From: Epiperipatus broadwayi
Lineage: Eukaryota > Onychophora > Udeonychophora > Euonychophora > Peripatidae
Assembly (NCBI GenBank): GCA_028023455.1
Contig: JAQFVV010000182.1
Coordinates: 1,178,001-1,242,000, forward strand
Direction of reading: 5' to 3'
DNA length: 64,000 bases
Positions 1-10,770 of this stretch are shown in pieces. Each line of letters opens with the position of its first letter. The stretch's first letter is position 1. Under the pieces are notes generated by a model, which saw only the letters and a program-made list of their open reading frames with translations, did not search any database and had not been told where the DNA came from. A program made the translations under genes and the position numbers.

Positions 1-727
1 ATGATCATCCTGTACATAAACCCGAAATAGACGCCCCAACTCCCTCATAACCCGTTCACATGGATTAGACTGAGGGTTACGAATTGACATAAGTATATGT
101 CTTATCCCATGTCTATCCATCCATTTCTTCCATTCGCTAGATATAAAGGGCGTTCCATGATCCGACAGAATTCTGTCTGGAATTCCTACAGTTTTAAAGT
201 ATTGTTGCTCCAAAACTCGAATAATCTGTCTTGCGTTCGCTTGGACTACTGGATATGCCGCTACCAGCTTCGAAAACACATCATATGGTACCATGAGATA
301 CTTCATTTTATTGAATGGAGGCAGAGGTCCGTAGAAGTCTATCGCTAGTAAGCTGTTCGGTCGTTGGGCATATATAGGTTGCAGCGGCCTGACTCCTGAT
401 GTGTTAGCAGGCTTGGTTGCTGAACATATGGTGCATCTACCAATCACGTCTGTAATATTGGCATTCATTCCTGGCCAGTAAAACCAATGACTCAGCCATC
501 CTTCCACTTTATTTGCCCCATAATGTCTGAAAGTGTCATGCACATATTTAATCATTTGTTCTCTCATGGCGACCGGAAAAATAATGCGTGTTTGTTTTTT
601 TTTCTGTAACACACGCTGTAAGAGTCCTCCCTTTAAACAACAGTGATTTCGGTCCCTCCACAGTGGATTATTGGCTGTTTTCATTACAGGCTGATTGTGT
701 AAATACTCTATTATTTGTTTGCAATCA
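1..727 (-). pseudogene. Ty3/gypsy integrase (zinc-binding and catalytic core), frame-broken, runs off left edge
   Basis: Conceptual translation of the minus strand continues the polymerase described at 728-1612 into integrase, which inserts retrotransposon cDNA into chromosomes. The HHCC zinc-binding region is visible at about 400-540, with HDTFRHYG, YWPGM and CTIC. The DDE core follows: first Asp in AIDFYGPL (about 320-345), second Asp in SDHGTPF (about 150-170), and Glu in ERVMRELG (about 30-55). The core appears to have all three catalytic residues, but the frame is interrupted between RNase H and integrase. The integrase C-terminus lies beyond the window. Seen directly: the motifs and their order. 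Inferred: membership of Ty3/gypsy from that order. Confidence 0.82.
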
Positions 728-1612
728 TTATCTTCCTCTTGCTGCTTCTTTAATCTGTGCAACTCGTCTTCTATCCCATTTTCTTTTATATATTTTGGCG
801 ACAGCTTTATACGCTCTGTCGCAACTCAAGTGTTGTTCTTGAACTACCGGATATCGGCTTAAGGTGTCTGCCACAATATTCTCTTTACCACGACAGTAAG
901 CCACTTTGTAATTAAATTCTTGCAGGAATAAGCTCCACCTTATTAGCCTGCTATTATTCAAGAAGCTGTGATTAATAAATTCAAGGCTCTTATGGTCAGT
1001 GAATACTACCACTTCAGAGCCTACTAAATACTGCCTGAATTTCTTGAACGCCCACACAATAGCCAAGGCTTCCTTCTCGGTTACAGTGTAGTTCACTTCC
1101 GGTCCCCTTAGTAAACGGCTAATGAAACAAAGAACTCTGTGCTGTCCCTTGTCCTGTATCTGAAATAGCGCAGCCCCCAATCCAAACCCGCTGCTGTCCG
1201 TTTGTACAAAGAATGGTTTGTCGAAATCAGGATATGACAGCATAACTTTATTTAAAAATCCTGCCTTCACGCTCTGAAAACTGCGCTTATGCTGCTCATT
1301 CCACATCCATGTTTTCCCTTTTCTTAATAACTGCAATAACGGCTCCATGTCAAGTGAAAAATTTCTATAAAATCGATTATAGAAATTACAGAGTCCAAGA
1401 AAAGATTTAATATGTTTTTTATTCCAGGGTGTGGGGAATTCCTGTATTGCTCGGATTTTTTCAGGATTAGGTAATATCCCTCTTTCTGTAATTATATGAC
1501 CTAAAAACTTGACCTCATCAGTCATTATCTTACTCTTATTTAAATTAATTCGAATTCCCTTTCTCTCACATTCCCCCCAGCAACATTTGTAAATGCGCAA
1601 AGTGCTCATCCG
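728..1612 (-). pseudogene. Ty3/gypsy reverse transcriptase (C-terminal part) plus RNase H
   Basis: This is the polymerase segment of a gypsy-type LTR retrotransposon. The RT palm and thumb end shows FLGHIIT, the P-x-K-x-x-AI segment and FLGLCNFYNRF. RNase H follows, with its acidic residues in QTDSSGFGLGAAL, TEKEALAIVWAF, TDHKSL and NIVADTLSR. The RT N-terminus, including the YxDD box, is missing: the sequence begins just downstream of it (DEHFAHLQMLL). Homology then stops abruptly at about 1612-1620, where DNA of opposite polarity begins. A G-run near 1578 carries a one-base frameshift. The open frame extends further right, to 1690, but those first residues are antisense of the neighbouring integrase tail and not real. 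Dead element. Confidence 0.88.
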
Positions 1613-1616
1613 GTAA

Positions 1617-1892
1617 AGAAAAATGGGCAGGCTACGGCAGCAGAGGCAGGGAAGACCTAAGGCTATATTCAGGAGGGGAGATGAGGTCATGGTGAGAGTT
1701 CATCCCATGAGTCATCCTGAAAAACATATATACAAGAAATTCCAGCCAATATACGACGGCCCTTATATCATCAAACGGCAATACGGTAATAACGCGTTTG
1801 TGATAGCACAGGGAATAGAGGAAAAAGGAACATATAATGCTCGGTCGTTGAGGTTAGTGAAAAGAAAAAAACAACCACCAGACAGGCGGTAA
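1617..1892 (+). pseudogene. Ty3/gypsy integrase C-terminal domain (end of pol)
   Basis: A short plus-strand frame ends pol. It shows the post-core integrase tail pattern: GDEVMVRVHP, then FQPIYDGPYIIKR, then GTYNARSLRLVKRK. The same tail block (GTYNARSL) recurs at 54820-55010 in another element, which supports the call. It runs towards a polypurine tract (2216-2229) and an LTR (2230-3514) on the same strand, the expected order at a retrotransposon 3' end. Everything upstream of the tail is missing and replaced by opposite-strand polymerase sequence, so this is a truncated 3' end at a rearrangement junction. The apparent start codon at 1623 is not a biological start. Confidence 0.8.
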
Positions 1893-2215
1893 TAATACTA
1901 AAGGAAATTTAGAAATAATAATAGTAACAAGGAGGCATTATTGAATAAAAGATTTTTTGCCCATGCACATATTACGTAAGAAGAAATGCTTGTAAATAAA
2001 CAGTTAAAAATCAATAAAATCAAGTTAAATAAGTAGGTCAAATGAATGATTTAAGAGTAACAATTATAGGATTAAATAAATGAATAAAATAAAGGGTTTG
2101 ATTAAAGTGATCGAATTAAACAAATAAATAACATGTCAATAAAATAAAATAAAAAAAAAATTAAGATTTAATGTTGTCAGAGATAAAATGGTCAAAAATG
2201 ACGCATTTTACTCTC

Positions 2216-2229
2216 AAAAGGAAGGGCGG
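2216..2229 (+). promoter_or_regulatory. Polypurine tract of gypsy element
   Basis: The purine-rich run AAAAGGAAGGGCGG lies directly before the TG of an LTR at 2230, and downstream of the integrase tail on the same strand. In LTR retrotransposons this tract primes plus-strand DNA synthesis. It holds one pyrimidine. Confidence 0.7.
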
Positions 2230-3514
2230 TGTAATGAACCTATATTGATATAGGCACATATAATTTTATCTAAAATTATTATTAAAGTAATCATTCATAA
2301 AAGAAAAACATAAAATTAAACGTTGAAGAGTTTATTGCAGTTTGTTTTAGAAAAAAGATAAGAATTAAATAGTTTTCTAGCGTTAGTTTTTGAAATAAAA
2401 AAAGCTACAATTAATTAATCCTAAGGGGGGAGGGGGGGTCTTGGTTTGAGACATGAAACTAAAGGTTTACAAAAGGAAATAAATAGTTTTTATTAGTATT
2501 CGTAAAAAATATAATTTCAAAGGTTAAAATATACAAATCTCTTTTCATTCAAGTTTAATTAAAGAAAAAATAATGTTAAAACTGATATATGACCATATAT
2601 GTGTGTGATTGTCAACAATAGAATAAATTTTATTATAAAGTTAAAGAAGATTATCATTAAAAAACATGGCAATGGCTATTAGATATTAATTAATATAAAA
2701 CAATACGTTTTTGCATGGCTATTTCTAATTAAGCAATCTTTCATTAATTAATATAAAACAATACGTTTTTGCATGGCTATTTCTAATTAAGCAATCTTTC
2801 AAAACTCGTTTATCAAATGATTATCAATTGACAACAGATATTTGCCGGAGATAGGAGAAAGACAACAAGGTGCAGGTATAAAGAGACCTTTTTTTATCGG
2901 ACAATTCATTCCATAAATTAATTCAGTTGAGACAATCAGTTCACAAAATTATTGAGAGAGTGCAGTTCGGAAATTAATTGAGTCAGTTAACAAACAAAAT
3001 GCAGTGCTGAGAAGATTTTGGGAATGCACGTTTATCTCCAGCCCAGATGTCTGATGAAAACAGCAGATCTGCCCGTGAAATAATGTCAGCTTAACATCGT
3101 AGAAAATCTCTGTCCGTATCTAATTGTCTTCGATAGTAATAATCGTGAAAATCAGGAAACTCAGCAAGGAAACGTCCCAGCCAGCTGGAAGCATTCATAC
3201 TGGAACCATTCATACTGGAAGAAAACAAAGTGTTAAATCTATGTTCAAAATCCTAGGTAAAACATTTGCTTATTTTCGTTTATACTGTAATAACCATTGC
3301 ATTTCATTAATTCGTGCGAATCCTCCAAGAGTCTAATTATATGAACTCGATATCATACATAAATGAACTATTGATATGTGTGTGATTAAATTTCAAATGC
3401 TATGTAGTCCTTTATTATCATTATTATGTGTGTGCATTAGTTAATATGTGCATGATCATTCTACCACTATCAAAGTGCGTTGTCTATTCTTTTAGTATTC
3501 TTTTAGAATAAGCA
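2230..3514 (+). mobile_element. Gypsy LTR, copy 1 (3' LTR of the plus-strand remnant)
   Basis: It starts TGTAATGAACC right after the polypurine tract and ends in CA just before TGGCGCCCGTG, a primer-binding-like sequence. A TATA box (GGTATAAAGAGA) lies at about 2876-2887. The LTR matches, in inverted orientation, 3847-5363, and more distantly 12601-13941. Two copy-specific changes are visible: a 57-bp tandem duplication at about 2686-2800, and loss of about 290 bp between CTACCA (about 3459-3464) and CACTATCAAAG. A short frame at 3124-3336 is conserved in the inverted copy, but both copies are LTR DNA, so I do not call it a gene. Confidence 0.8.
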
Positions 3515-3516
3515 GC

Positions 3517-3527
3517 TGGCGCCCGTG
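3517..3527 (+). other. Primer-binding-like site next to LTR copy 1
   Basis: TGGCGCCCGTG lies two bases after the inferred LTR end. In the inverted copy (near 3834-3844) the matching stretch reads TGGTGTCTG. Every difference is C to T, as expected from cytosine deamination. In copy 3 the place is occupied by TGGCACATGAGG (13944). Confidence 0.5.
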
Positions 3528-3627
3528 TTTATACACAAACAAAAAAGTGCTTTGAACTTGGTGTTGAACTCAACAGCTGAGAAGAAGCTATGTCCTGGAA
3601 ATGTAACACTAGTTATATACTTCATAG

Positions 3628-3644
3628 CCCCATGTTGGGCGCCA
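3628..3644 (-). other. Classical gypsy primer-binding site, minus strand
   Basis: The reverse complement reads TGGCGCCCAACATGGGG, a better match to the common gypsy primer-binding pattern than 3517-3527. A similar sequence, TGGACACCCAACTGGGG, lies at 58281-58297 in the other LTR element. It sits in the unpaired centre of the inverted LTR pair, so a further, mostly lost, minus-strand element may have contributed to this junction. Confidence 0.5.
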
Positions 3645-3846
3645 TTGAACCGTTTTTGATTATGTGTATTCGAAACACCGGTTTCTTAGGCAGAGAAGAA
3701 CATACTCGGAGAGTATGTATGCCCAAATGATAGCTGTGAAGTATATAACTAGCATTACATTTCCAGGACATAGCTTCTTCTTGGCTGTTGAGTTCAACAC
3801 CAAGTTCAAAGCACTTTTTTGTTTGTTTATAAATACAGACACCAGC

Positions 3847-5363
3847 TGCTTATTCTAAAAGAATACTAAAAGAATAGACAACGCACTTTGATAGTGGCCA
3901 CTAACTCAACGCCTAAATCCATGACTAGCTCAGTTGTTTGTAATCACTAATAGATTATAATTAATTAGTGGTTAAAAGACTTGATAAATAATTTGTTAAA
4001 AGAATTTATAAAAAGAATTGTAAAAGAATTGATAAAAAGGAATTGATAAAAAGAATTGACCGACAAATAAAATTTAATTTTAAAGATAATTTATTAACTA
4101 ACATTTATTTACTAAATTTAAACATTTCTAAAAAGTCTAAATATTCCTATAGATTCAATAACAGAACACTCTAATTTCATTAATAAATATTGGTAGAATG
4201 ATCACGCACATATTAACTAATGCACACACATAATAATGATAATAAAGGACTACATAGCATTTGAAATTTAATCACACACATATCAATAGTTCATTTATGT
4301 ATGATATCGAGTTCATATAATTAGACTCTTGGAGGATTCGCACGAATTAATGAAATGCAATGGCTATTACAGTATAAACGAAAATAAGCAAATGTTTTAC
4401 CTAGGATTTTGAACGTAGATTTAACACTTTGTTTTCTTCCAGTATGAATGGTTCCAGTATGAATGCTTCCAGCCGGCTGGGACATTTCCTTGCTGAGTTT
4501 CCTGATTTTCACGATTATTACTATTGAAGACAATTAGATACGGACGGAGATTTTCTACGATGTTAAGCTGACATTATTTCACAGGCAGATCTGCTGTTTT
4601 CATCGGACATCTGGGCTGAAGATAAACGTGCGTTCCCAAAATCTTCTCAGCACTGCATTTTGTTTGTTAACTGACTCAATTAATTTCCGAACTGCACTCT
4701 CTCAATAATTTTGTGAACTGATTGTCTCAACTCAATTAATTTGTGGAATGAATTGTCCGATTAAAAAAAGGTCTATTTATACTTGTGCCTTGTTGTCTTT
4801 CTCCTATCTCCGGCAAAGATCTGTTGTCAATTGATAATCATTTGATAAACGTGTTTTGGAAGATTGCTTAATTAGAAATAGCCATGCAAAAACGTATTGT
4901 TTTATATTAATTAATATCTAATAGCCATTGCCATGTTTTTTAATGATAATCTTCTTTAACTTTATAATAACATTTATTCTATTGTTGACAATCACACATA
5001 TATACGGTCATATATTAGTTTTAACATTATTTTTTCTTTAATTAAACTTGAATGAAAAGAGATTTGTATATTTTAACCTTTGAAATTATATTTTTTACGA
5101 ATACTAATAAAAACTATTTATTTCCTTTTGTAAACCTTTAGTTTCATGTCTCAAACCAAGACTCCCCTTCCTCCCTTAGGATTAATTAATTGTAGCTTTT
5201 TTTATTTCAAAAACTAACGCTAGAAAACTATTTAATTCTTATCTTTTTTCTAAAACAAACTGCAATAAACTCTTCAACGTTTAATTTTGTTTTTCTTTTA
5301 TGAACAATTACTTTAATAATAATTTTAGATAAAATTATATGTGCCTATATCAATATACGTACA
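3847..5363 (-). mobile_element. Gypsy LTR, copy 2 (inverted)
   Basis: This is the reverse complement of copy 1 and is easily recognised over its length. The minus-strand start is TGTACGTATATTG at 5363, and the TATA box (AAGTATAAATAGAC) is on the minus strand at about 4769-4782. The homologous LTR-plus-leader arms continue inwards to about 3735. It keeps a segment of about 290 bp (about 3896-4190) that copy 1 lacks but copy 3 has, so the segment is ancestral. It has only one unit of the 57-bp repeat duplicated in copy 1. Confidence 0.8.
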
Positions 5364-5644
5364 ATATATATATTGGTATATTAACACACATCACTGTATA
5401 TTGTTATTTTAAATATGTTTATTTAATCCAGAAAGAACATGTGATACCTTGAATGTATTTAATATTGTAGAGTTTATTATCATGATGGCATATATTAGCC
5501 ATTGTCATGCATATATTTATGTGACCTCTGTATTTAGATAATTGTTGTATTACTAAAACCTATCTTATACTTATCCAGTTTTCTTGTTCAAATCACTTTT
5601 TCATCCACTTCATCTATTTAAATGTAATGATTAAACTTCCAAGT

Positions 5645-5715
5645 AAGTCTTGGTATGGGATTCAAACCCAGGTATCCCTGGTTATAAAAATGATGATCAT
5701 TTATCCTATTGTTTG
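5645..5715 (-). repeat. tRNA-derived SINE fragment (box B-like)
   Basis: The minus strand carries GGGTTTGAATCCC, a close match to the RNA polymerase III box B (GGTTCRANNCC), near 5651-5663. An upstream A-box-like stretch is weak. Probably a SINE head and not a functional tRNA. Confidence 0.35.
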
Positions 5716-5849
5716 AATATTCTTTTTAGTTTATTTGCAATATATTTTCATCCATGCCATTATGTCATCCATCTATAGAGTCTTTTGTCTTCTACACTGT
5801 GTCTCTGAGCCAGAGATCAAAGAAATTCATTGTACCACTGTAGATGTTG

Positions 5850-5905
5850 CTCATTAAGTTAGTGATCTGGGAATGGATAAAATAGGTTCGAACTCAGGAT
5901 GGTCC
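5850..5905 (+). repeat. tRNA-like SINE fragment (box B-like)
   Basis: ATAGGTTCGAACTCAGGA at about 5882-5899 resembles box B. The upstream half is too diverged to fold with confidence. Called only as a likely tRNA-derived repeat. Confidence 0.3.
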
Positions 5906-6904
5906 CTATTCTGTGTATCTTGGGCTGGACTGAGTTTTAAGTATTATTACTTAGATTCTAGATCATGTTGAATGAGTAGATGTGTTCGACCGGTACAATA
6001 TATATTTTGTTCAGTCAATAGTTGTTTTGTTTTGTGTTTAATTTATTTTTAAATATAAAAAAAAGTCAAAAACAAGTATTTCAAAAACCTGCAATTCAAA
6101 TTGAAAAAAAAAAGGCTGGGAATGTTCATAATTTATATTTTTTAAAAAAAACGACATCCCGCGGCATGGATGTCAATAAAACAACTACCATTCAGTCGTA
6201 TGGAAATATATATATATATATGTGTGTGTGTGTGAACCTTGATTAGTTTATAACTTATTATTATAAATGATGATAATGGTTTATGCCTAATATTATTAAG
6301 TTCACAGTATTTGAGTATTTGTAATAATTTCATAAGTCATTAGATCTATATATGTGAATATCTTGATATTTTAATATAAAAAAAGAGAGTCTTGATTATT
6401 AAAATATTTATGTATTTTTAAGCATGTTTAATACTTTTCTCTTAATTAAAATAAATTTATTTTGATTTTTTTTTAAAAATGGAACTAATATTTTTTTGAA
6501 TATAAGATTATGCTTGCTACTTCAATGTATTTGGACACTTAAATGTTAGTCATCTGTCTTTATTTAAGAATATCCTGAGATATAAAATGTTAGTATTATA
6601 ATTTCATATAATAATAATTTATCTGTAGCACAATAAAATATCTCTTGAATCCAGAATAAATTAGTAAAATAATATTGTCATCACAATCTTAGAATGCATA
6701 TAATGTTCATGCTCTTGAATTTAATTAATAATGAAATTTGTAGTTTATATAAATGATGATATATATAACTGGTTCACTGATTCAAATAATATAAAAGAGA
6801 GACAATATCTTTCCTATATAAAGCTATATGACATCTTATCATTGGAGTTGGCTGATCAAAGATAATAGATATTTATCCACATATATTGTTGTATAAGTAG
6901 GTAT

Positions 6905-7975
6905 GTGTATAAAGGCATGCCTATGTCTTGTTTTAAATTAATTATTTTTTCAGTGATTAAAGCAATGTATCATCAAGGTATAGACCCAGGATATTGCCAT
7001 ATTCTGAAAAATATTTATAAAAATGCAACAGCAACAATTAGATTACATAATGATATTAGGAAGGTTAACATTGAGAAGGGTGTAAGACAGGGTGACTCTG
7101 TATCTCCAAAACTTTTTACAGCAGTGCTGCAAAAACTATTTTGTGGATTAAAATGGGAAACTAAAGGAGTGAAAGTAAATGGAGATTATTTAAGTCATTT
7201 AGATTTCGCAGATGATGTAGTTGTTTTTGCAAATAATGCTTCCGAGCTGCAGGAAATGTTGCAGGAGTTATCAGATGAAAGTAGGAAAGTAGGACTAAAG
7301 ATAAATGTTAAAAAGACTAAAGTAATGTTCAATGGATTTTTTCAAAAGATGAAAATAAAGAATGATTATGATGAGTTAAAAGAATTTAACAACTACAAAG
7401 ACCTTGGTCATATTATTACTACAGATGGAAACATAATAGATGAAATTAATCATAAAATTAAACTTGTTTGGATTGCTTTTGGTAGAATTAACTTAATTTT
7501 AAAAGAAAATATGCCTATGTATTTGAAAAAGAAGGTTTTTAATAAATGTGTTTTACTTGTTCTTACTTATGCATCTGAGACTTGGATACTTAATAGAATA
7601 GCAATACAGACTTCAGACCACTCAAAGAAGTATGGAGAGATGTATATTAGAAATAACAAGAAGAGATCTAAAATGCAATATATGGTTGAGAGAACAAACA
7701 GGTGTTATTTACATCATTAAAAGAATTAAAAGCCTGAAGTGGAGTTGAACTGGACATATTGTTAGAAGGGATGATAATAGATGAACAATTGAAATCTTAA
7801 ATTGGATTCCAAGAGAGTGTAAAAAATCCAGAAAGTGACCACATGTAGATGGATGGATAAAATAAGAAAACCTGCAGGGGTGATGTGGAGAAGAGAGGCT
7901 AAAGATCAGAGAAAATGGATTAAACTTGTAGAGATCTTTATCCTGCAGTGGATTGATAATGGCATACAATGATGA
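6905..7975 (+). pseudogene. RTE-type LINE reverse transcriptase, 5'-truncated and frameshifted
   Basis: This is the reverse transcriptase of a non-LTR retrotransposon. In order, the open frame to 7720 shows a fingers region with MYHQGIDPGY and IYKNATATIRL, RT motif B as GVRQGDSVSPKLF (about 7074-7112), the catalytic FADD box as LDFADDVVVF (about 7200-7230), then LKINVKKTKVMF and VLLVLTYASETWIL. Past 7720 the homology continues in other frames with a W-x-GHIVRR-x-DNR-like block and a QW-containing end near 7955, typical of the C-terminus of RTE-related LINEs. The endonuclease domain is absent, so the copy is 5'-truncated. The 3' end falls in a GATGATGATG tract near 7970, matching the short simple-repeat tails of RTE elements. 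Confidence 0.8.
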
Positions 7976-8337
7976 TGATGTCTTATTTCTTATGCCAATC
8001 ACTAACCATTTATTGTTGTATAATTTGACCAAGTGAGCTTCTGTGACATATTTATTTAAGAAATTTATTATTAAATAATTTGGATTTATGACCAAGCTAT
8101 CATACACAACCTTGCTTTTATATAATTCATCTTCCAAATATGTGGACATTCAAAGAGTCTTAATTTTGCAATGCAATTTATGGATCATGTTAATTAAGAT
8201 GGTCCTTGTACACTCTAGTTACCATTATAATATATATCAACTATAAATATCCAGTCATTTTAAAGTAGGATATAGTTTTACATTTTGATTTACTGTGCCA
8301 ATACTAAAAACAAAAAATAATAAAGATAAAAAAATGT

Positions 8338-8628
8338 TTTAATATTAAATGATTTTTTTATTGTCTGTGCACTAACAAGAAATAAATAATTGTTTCTTCA
8401 ACCACAATTGGAGTTTTAAGTTTAACTTGAAATAAAAGCATAGGGGTCCAGAAATTAATTAAGTCAATTCCTATTTTTTATAACAAGGGATTGACTTAAT
8501 TTATTTCTGGATCCTCCTCTCCCATGCTTTTATTTTAACTTAAATCTAAAAATTCTAATTGTGGCTGAGGAAACAAAATTTTATTTCTCTTTTTAGTGCA
8601 TAGTTTAAAAAAGCATTTATTATAATAT
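8338..8628. mobile_element. Palindromic MITE (foldback element)
   Basis: Two arms of about 140 bp (8338-8480 and 8487-8628) are inverted copies of each other with almost no loop. For example, TGCACTAACAAGAAATAA on the left pairs with TTATTTCTCTTTTTAGTGCA on the right, and GGGATTGACTTAATT on the right pairs with AATTAAGTCAATTCC on the left. There is no coding content. The arms differ at several sites, so it is old. Confidence 0.65.
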
Positions 8629-8859
8629 ATATATATAATTACTCTTTTCTTCTTGCAATATTTTTATATTATCAAATTAAAAACATTTCTATTCCAATTC
8701 AGTTCATATTATTTTTTATTGATTAACTTTTTCTTTGGTCATTGGCATGGGGTCTGTGATTCCATCTGGCTGATAAACCTCATGCTTTATAACTACAAAA
8801 TAATCAACTTTATTAAGTCATATTTTTACTGGTATAGTATCTGTTACATAAAGATGATT

Positions 8860-8861
<2 letters not shown>

Positions 8862-8906
<45 letters not shown>

Positions 8907-8942
8907 TATATAAATATATTTATATATATATATATATATATA
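8862..8942. repeat. (AT)n dinucleotide tract
   Basis: An (AT)n run, interrupted twice, left of the Penelope-like pair. A similar tract (12550-12599) lies at the other end of the pair. Confidence 0.9.
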
Positions 8943-9053
8943 ATAAATAAAGTTTGATATCTGTATTCGTTTAACAATATATGTAATATACAAATCAATA
9001 TGTATATCAAAATACAGTACAATTTACATAAATTATATTATTTTTAGAAGTAC

Positions 9054-9084
9054 TTTCGACTATACATTTTGTAGTCTTTATCAA
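9054..9084 (-). ncRNA. Hammerhead-like stem motif at Penelope 3' end (degenerate)
   Basis: On the minus strand TTGATAA, an extra A, the stem GACTA/TAGTC and GAAAG follow in order. This resembles the hammerhead core CUGANGA-stem II-GAAA, with two core substitutions (C to T, G to A) and one extra A before the stem. The other copy has the same stem at 12473-12503. Penelope-like elements are known to carry hammerhead motifs; whether this one derives from such a motif is inference. Confidence 0.4.
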
Positions 9085-9141
9085 CTATATAATATTGAAT
9101 AATCAAAACAAGACAACCTTTAACAATACCCATAGTTCAAT

Positions 9142-9600
9142 TCAGATTTCCCATAATTCTGTTATCTTAACATTTGATGACTGGCGATTCATTAGAATTT
9201 GATGATTTCTTGAAATCAACATAGCCTCTTTTATCTTACATTTATTATGACAACGTTCAATTTGAATAACTTTCATATTTTTATAATCAAATTTAAATCC
9301 ATATTGACAAGATTTATTATGATCACATATAACAGATGATGAAGGTTTATTTACATCTATTCCAGATTGTTTCTCTTTTTGAATTCTATTATATAAAAGC
9401 ATATGCTCTTTTATTCTCTTCTCAAATGTACACTTAGATTCACCGATGTATTGTAAGCCACATCCACATATCAATCTATATATAATAGAATTTTGATTAA
9501 ACTTTGAATTTTGAATTTTAGAGTTATTAAATAATCTACTTATGTTATTTGTTGAGAAAAAAGCAATATGACAAAATCATTATAAATACTCCTAATAAAC
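9142..9600 (-). pseudogene. GIY-YIG endonuclease domain of Penelope-like element, copy 1
   Basis: The core reads CGCGLQYIGESKCTFEKRI followed by KEHMLLYN, the GIY-YIG fold signature as it appears in Penelope-like elements (xYIGxT/S...R...EH). A downstream His- and Cys-bearing segment (DHNKSCQYGFKFD, then ERCHNKCKIKEA) fits the linker-finger and catalytic Glu region. The enzyme nicks DNA to prime reverse transcription. It follows the RT on the same strand but in another frame, so the copy is not translated as one protein. Confidence 0.85.
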
Positions 9601-9605
9601 TTGAT

Positions 9606-10523
9606 CTACTCATCCAATATAAATGGCATTGAAATCCATTTCATTTTGATATTTTTATTTTTAATTTTATTATAGTGTTGATTTCTTTTAAATTTTTTAA
9701 TAATATTAGTAATAGCATTTTTGTAGTAACCAATTTTCAGCAGATCATTAACAAATAAATGTACATATTTAATTTTATCACTAGAATATTTGCACAATTT
9801 TTCATTTCGAAATAAGAATGATTTTAATCCAGACAGCTTATGACATATAGGTACATGTGATTCATATGGAATAAAATCTCTAGTTTCAATTGGTTTAATT
9901 AACATAAGATAATCCAAACTGTAATCATTAAGTGTAACTTGAATATCCAAGAATTTTATGGAATTGTATTTCTCTTTAGTTATAACCCACTTTATATCCT
10001 TAATCTCATTTAATTCATTAAATAAATTGATTATTAATTCTTGTTTTCCACAAATAAAAACTTCATCCACATATCTATGATATACTTTAATTTCTTGATA
10101 TTTCAATTGTTTTAAAATTTTACTTTCATATGTTGATATAACAAAATTACAAATTTGAGCAACAGCAGGAAGACCCATTGGCCAACCAAAACTCATTTTA
10201 TAATATTCATTATTAAAATTAACATAAATATTTTTATCAATAAACTGCAATACTTTTACAATGAAATTTATAATATCAGACTTTACATTTTTTGAAACAA
10301 GAGCATTATAAATAATATTAATTGACTCTATTCTATCTATTGATCCATACATTTCATTTATATCAAAAGTACAAATTGTGTCATGTAAATCTATATTTAT
10401 ATTCTTAATTTTATCTACAAAATCAAACGATGATGAAACAGTATATTCTCCAAAACCTAAAATATCTTGAAGTAATAATTCAATATATCTACATTTGATA
10501 ATAATATGCACCACCAAAATCAA
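9606..10523 (-). pseudogene. Penelope-like reverse transcriptase, copy 1, catalytic box changed to YVDE
   Basis: The open frame covers most of the RT. Motif A appears as TFDINEMYGSIDR, with the catalytic Asp. Motif B-like PMGLPAVAQI follows. Motif C is YHRYVDEVFI, and the palm/thumb end has IKFLDIQV. The catalytic pair, normally Asp-Asp, reads Asp-Glu here; the inverted copy keeps Asp-Asp (YHRYVDDVFI, about 11480-11510). This should abolish or strongly reduce polymerase activity. GIY-YIG sequence follows downstream. The frame start at 10523 is not a true start: RT homology continues upstream in other frames. Confidence 0.85.
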
Positions 10524-10770
10524 ATATCAATCTCAATGGATAATTTTTTTTATGTAGCTTTATATTCGAAAATATCCTAGGGCAAATAGCAGATGATGGA
10601 TATAAGTTATAATGTGTATTACTATCAATAACAGCCTTATTCTTAGCTTTTTTAAAAAAATTCATTTATAATTTTTATGTGAGATGTATCTATATTTATT
10701 ATTTCACTATTTTGAAATTTAAGCTTTTTCATTTGATCCATAACTTTTTCATTATATTTCACTCTTGTAA

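Noticed and set aside
3124-3336. 70-codon frame conserved in the inverted copy (4321-4533)
   Set aside because: Both lie inside LTR copies and the frame is not evident in copy 3. The conservation reflects common descent of the LTRs.
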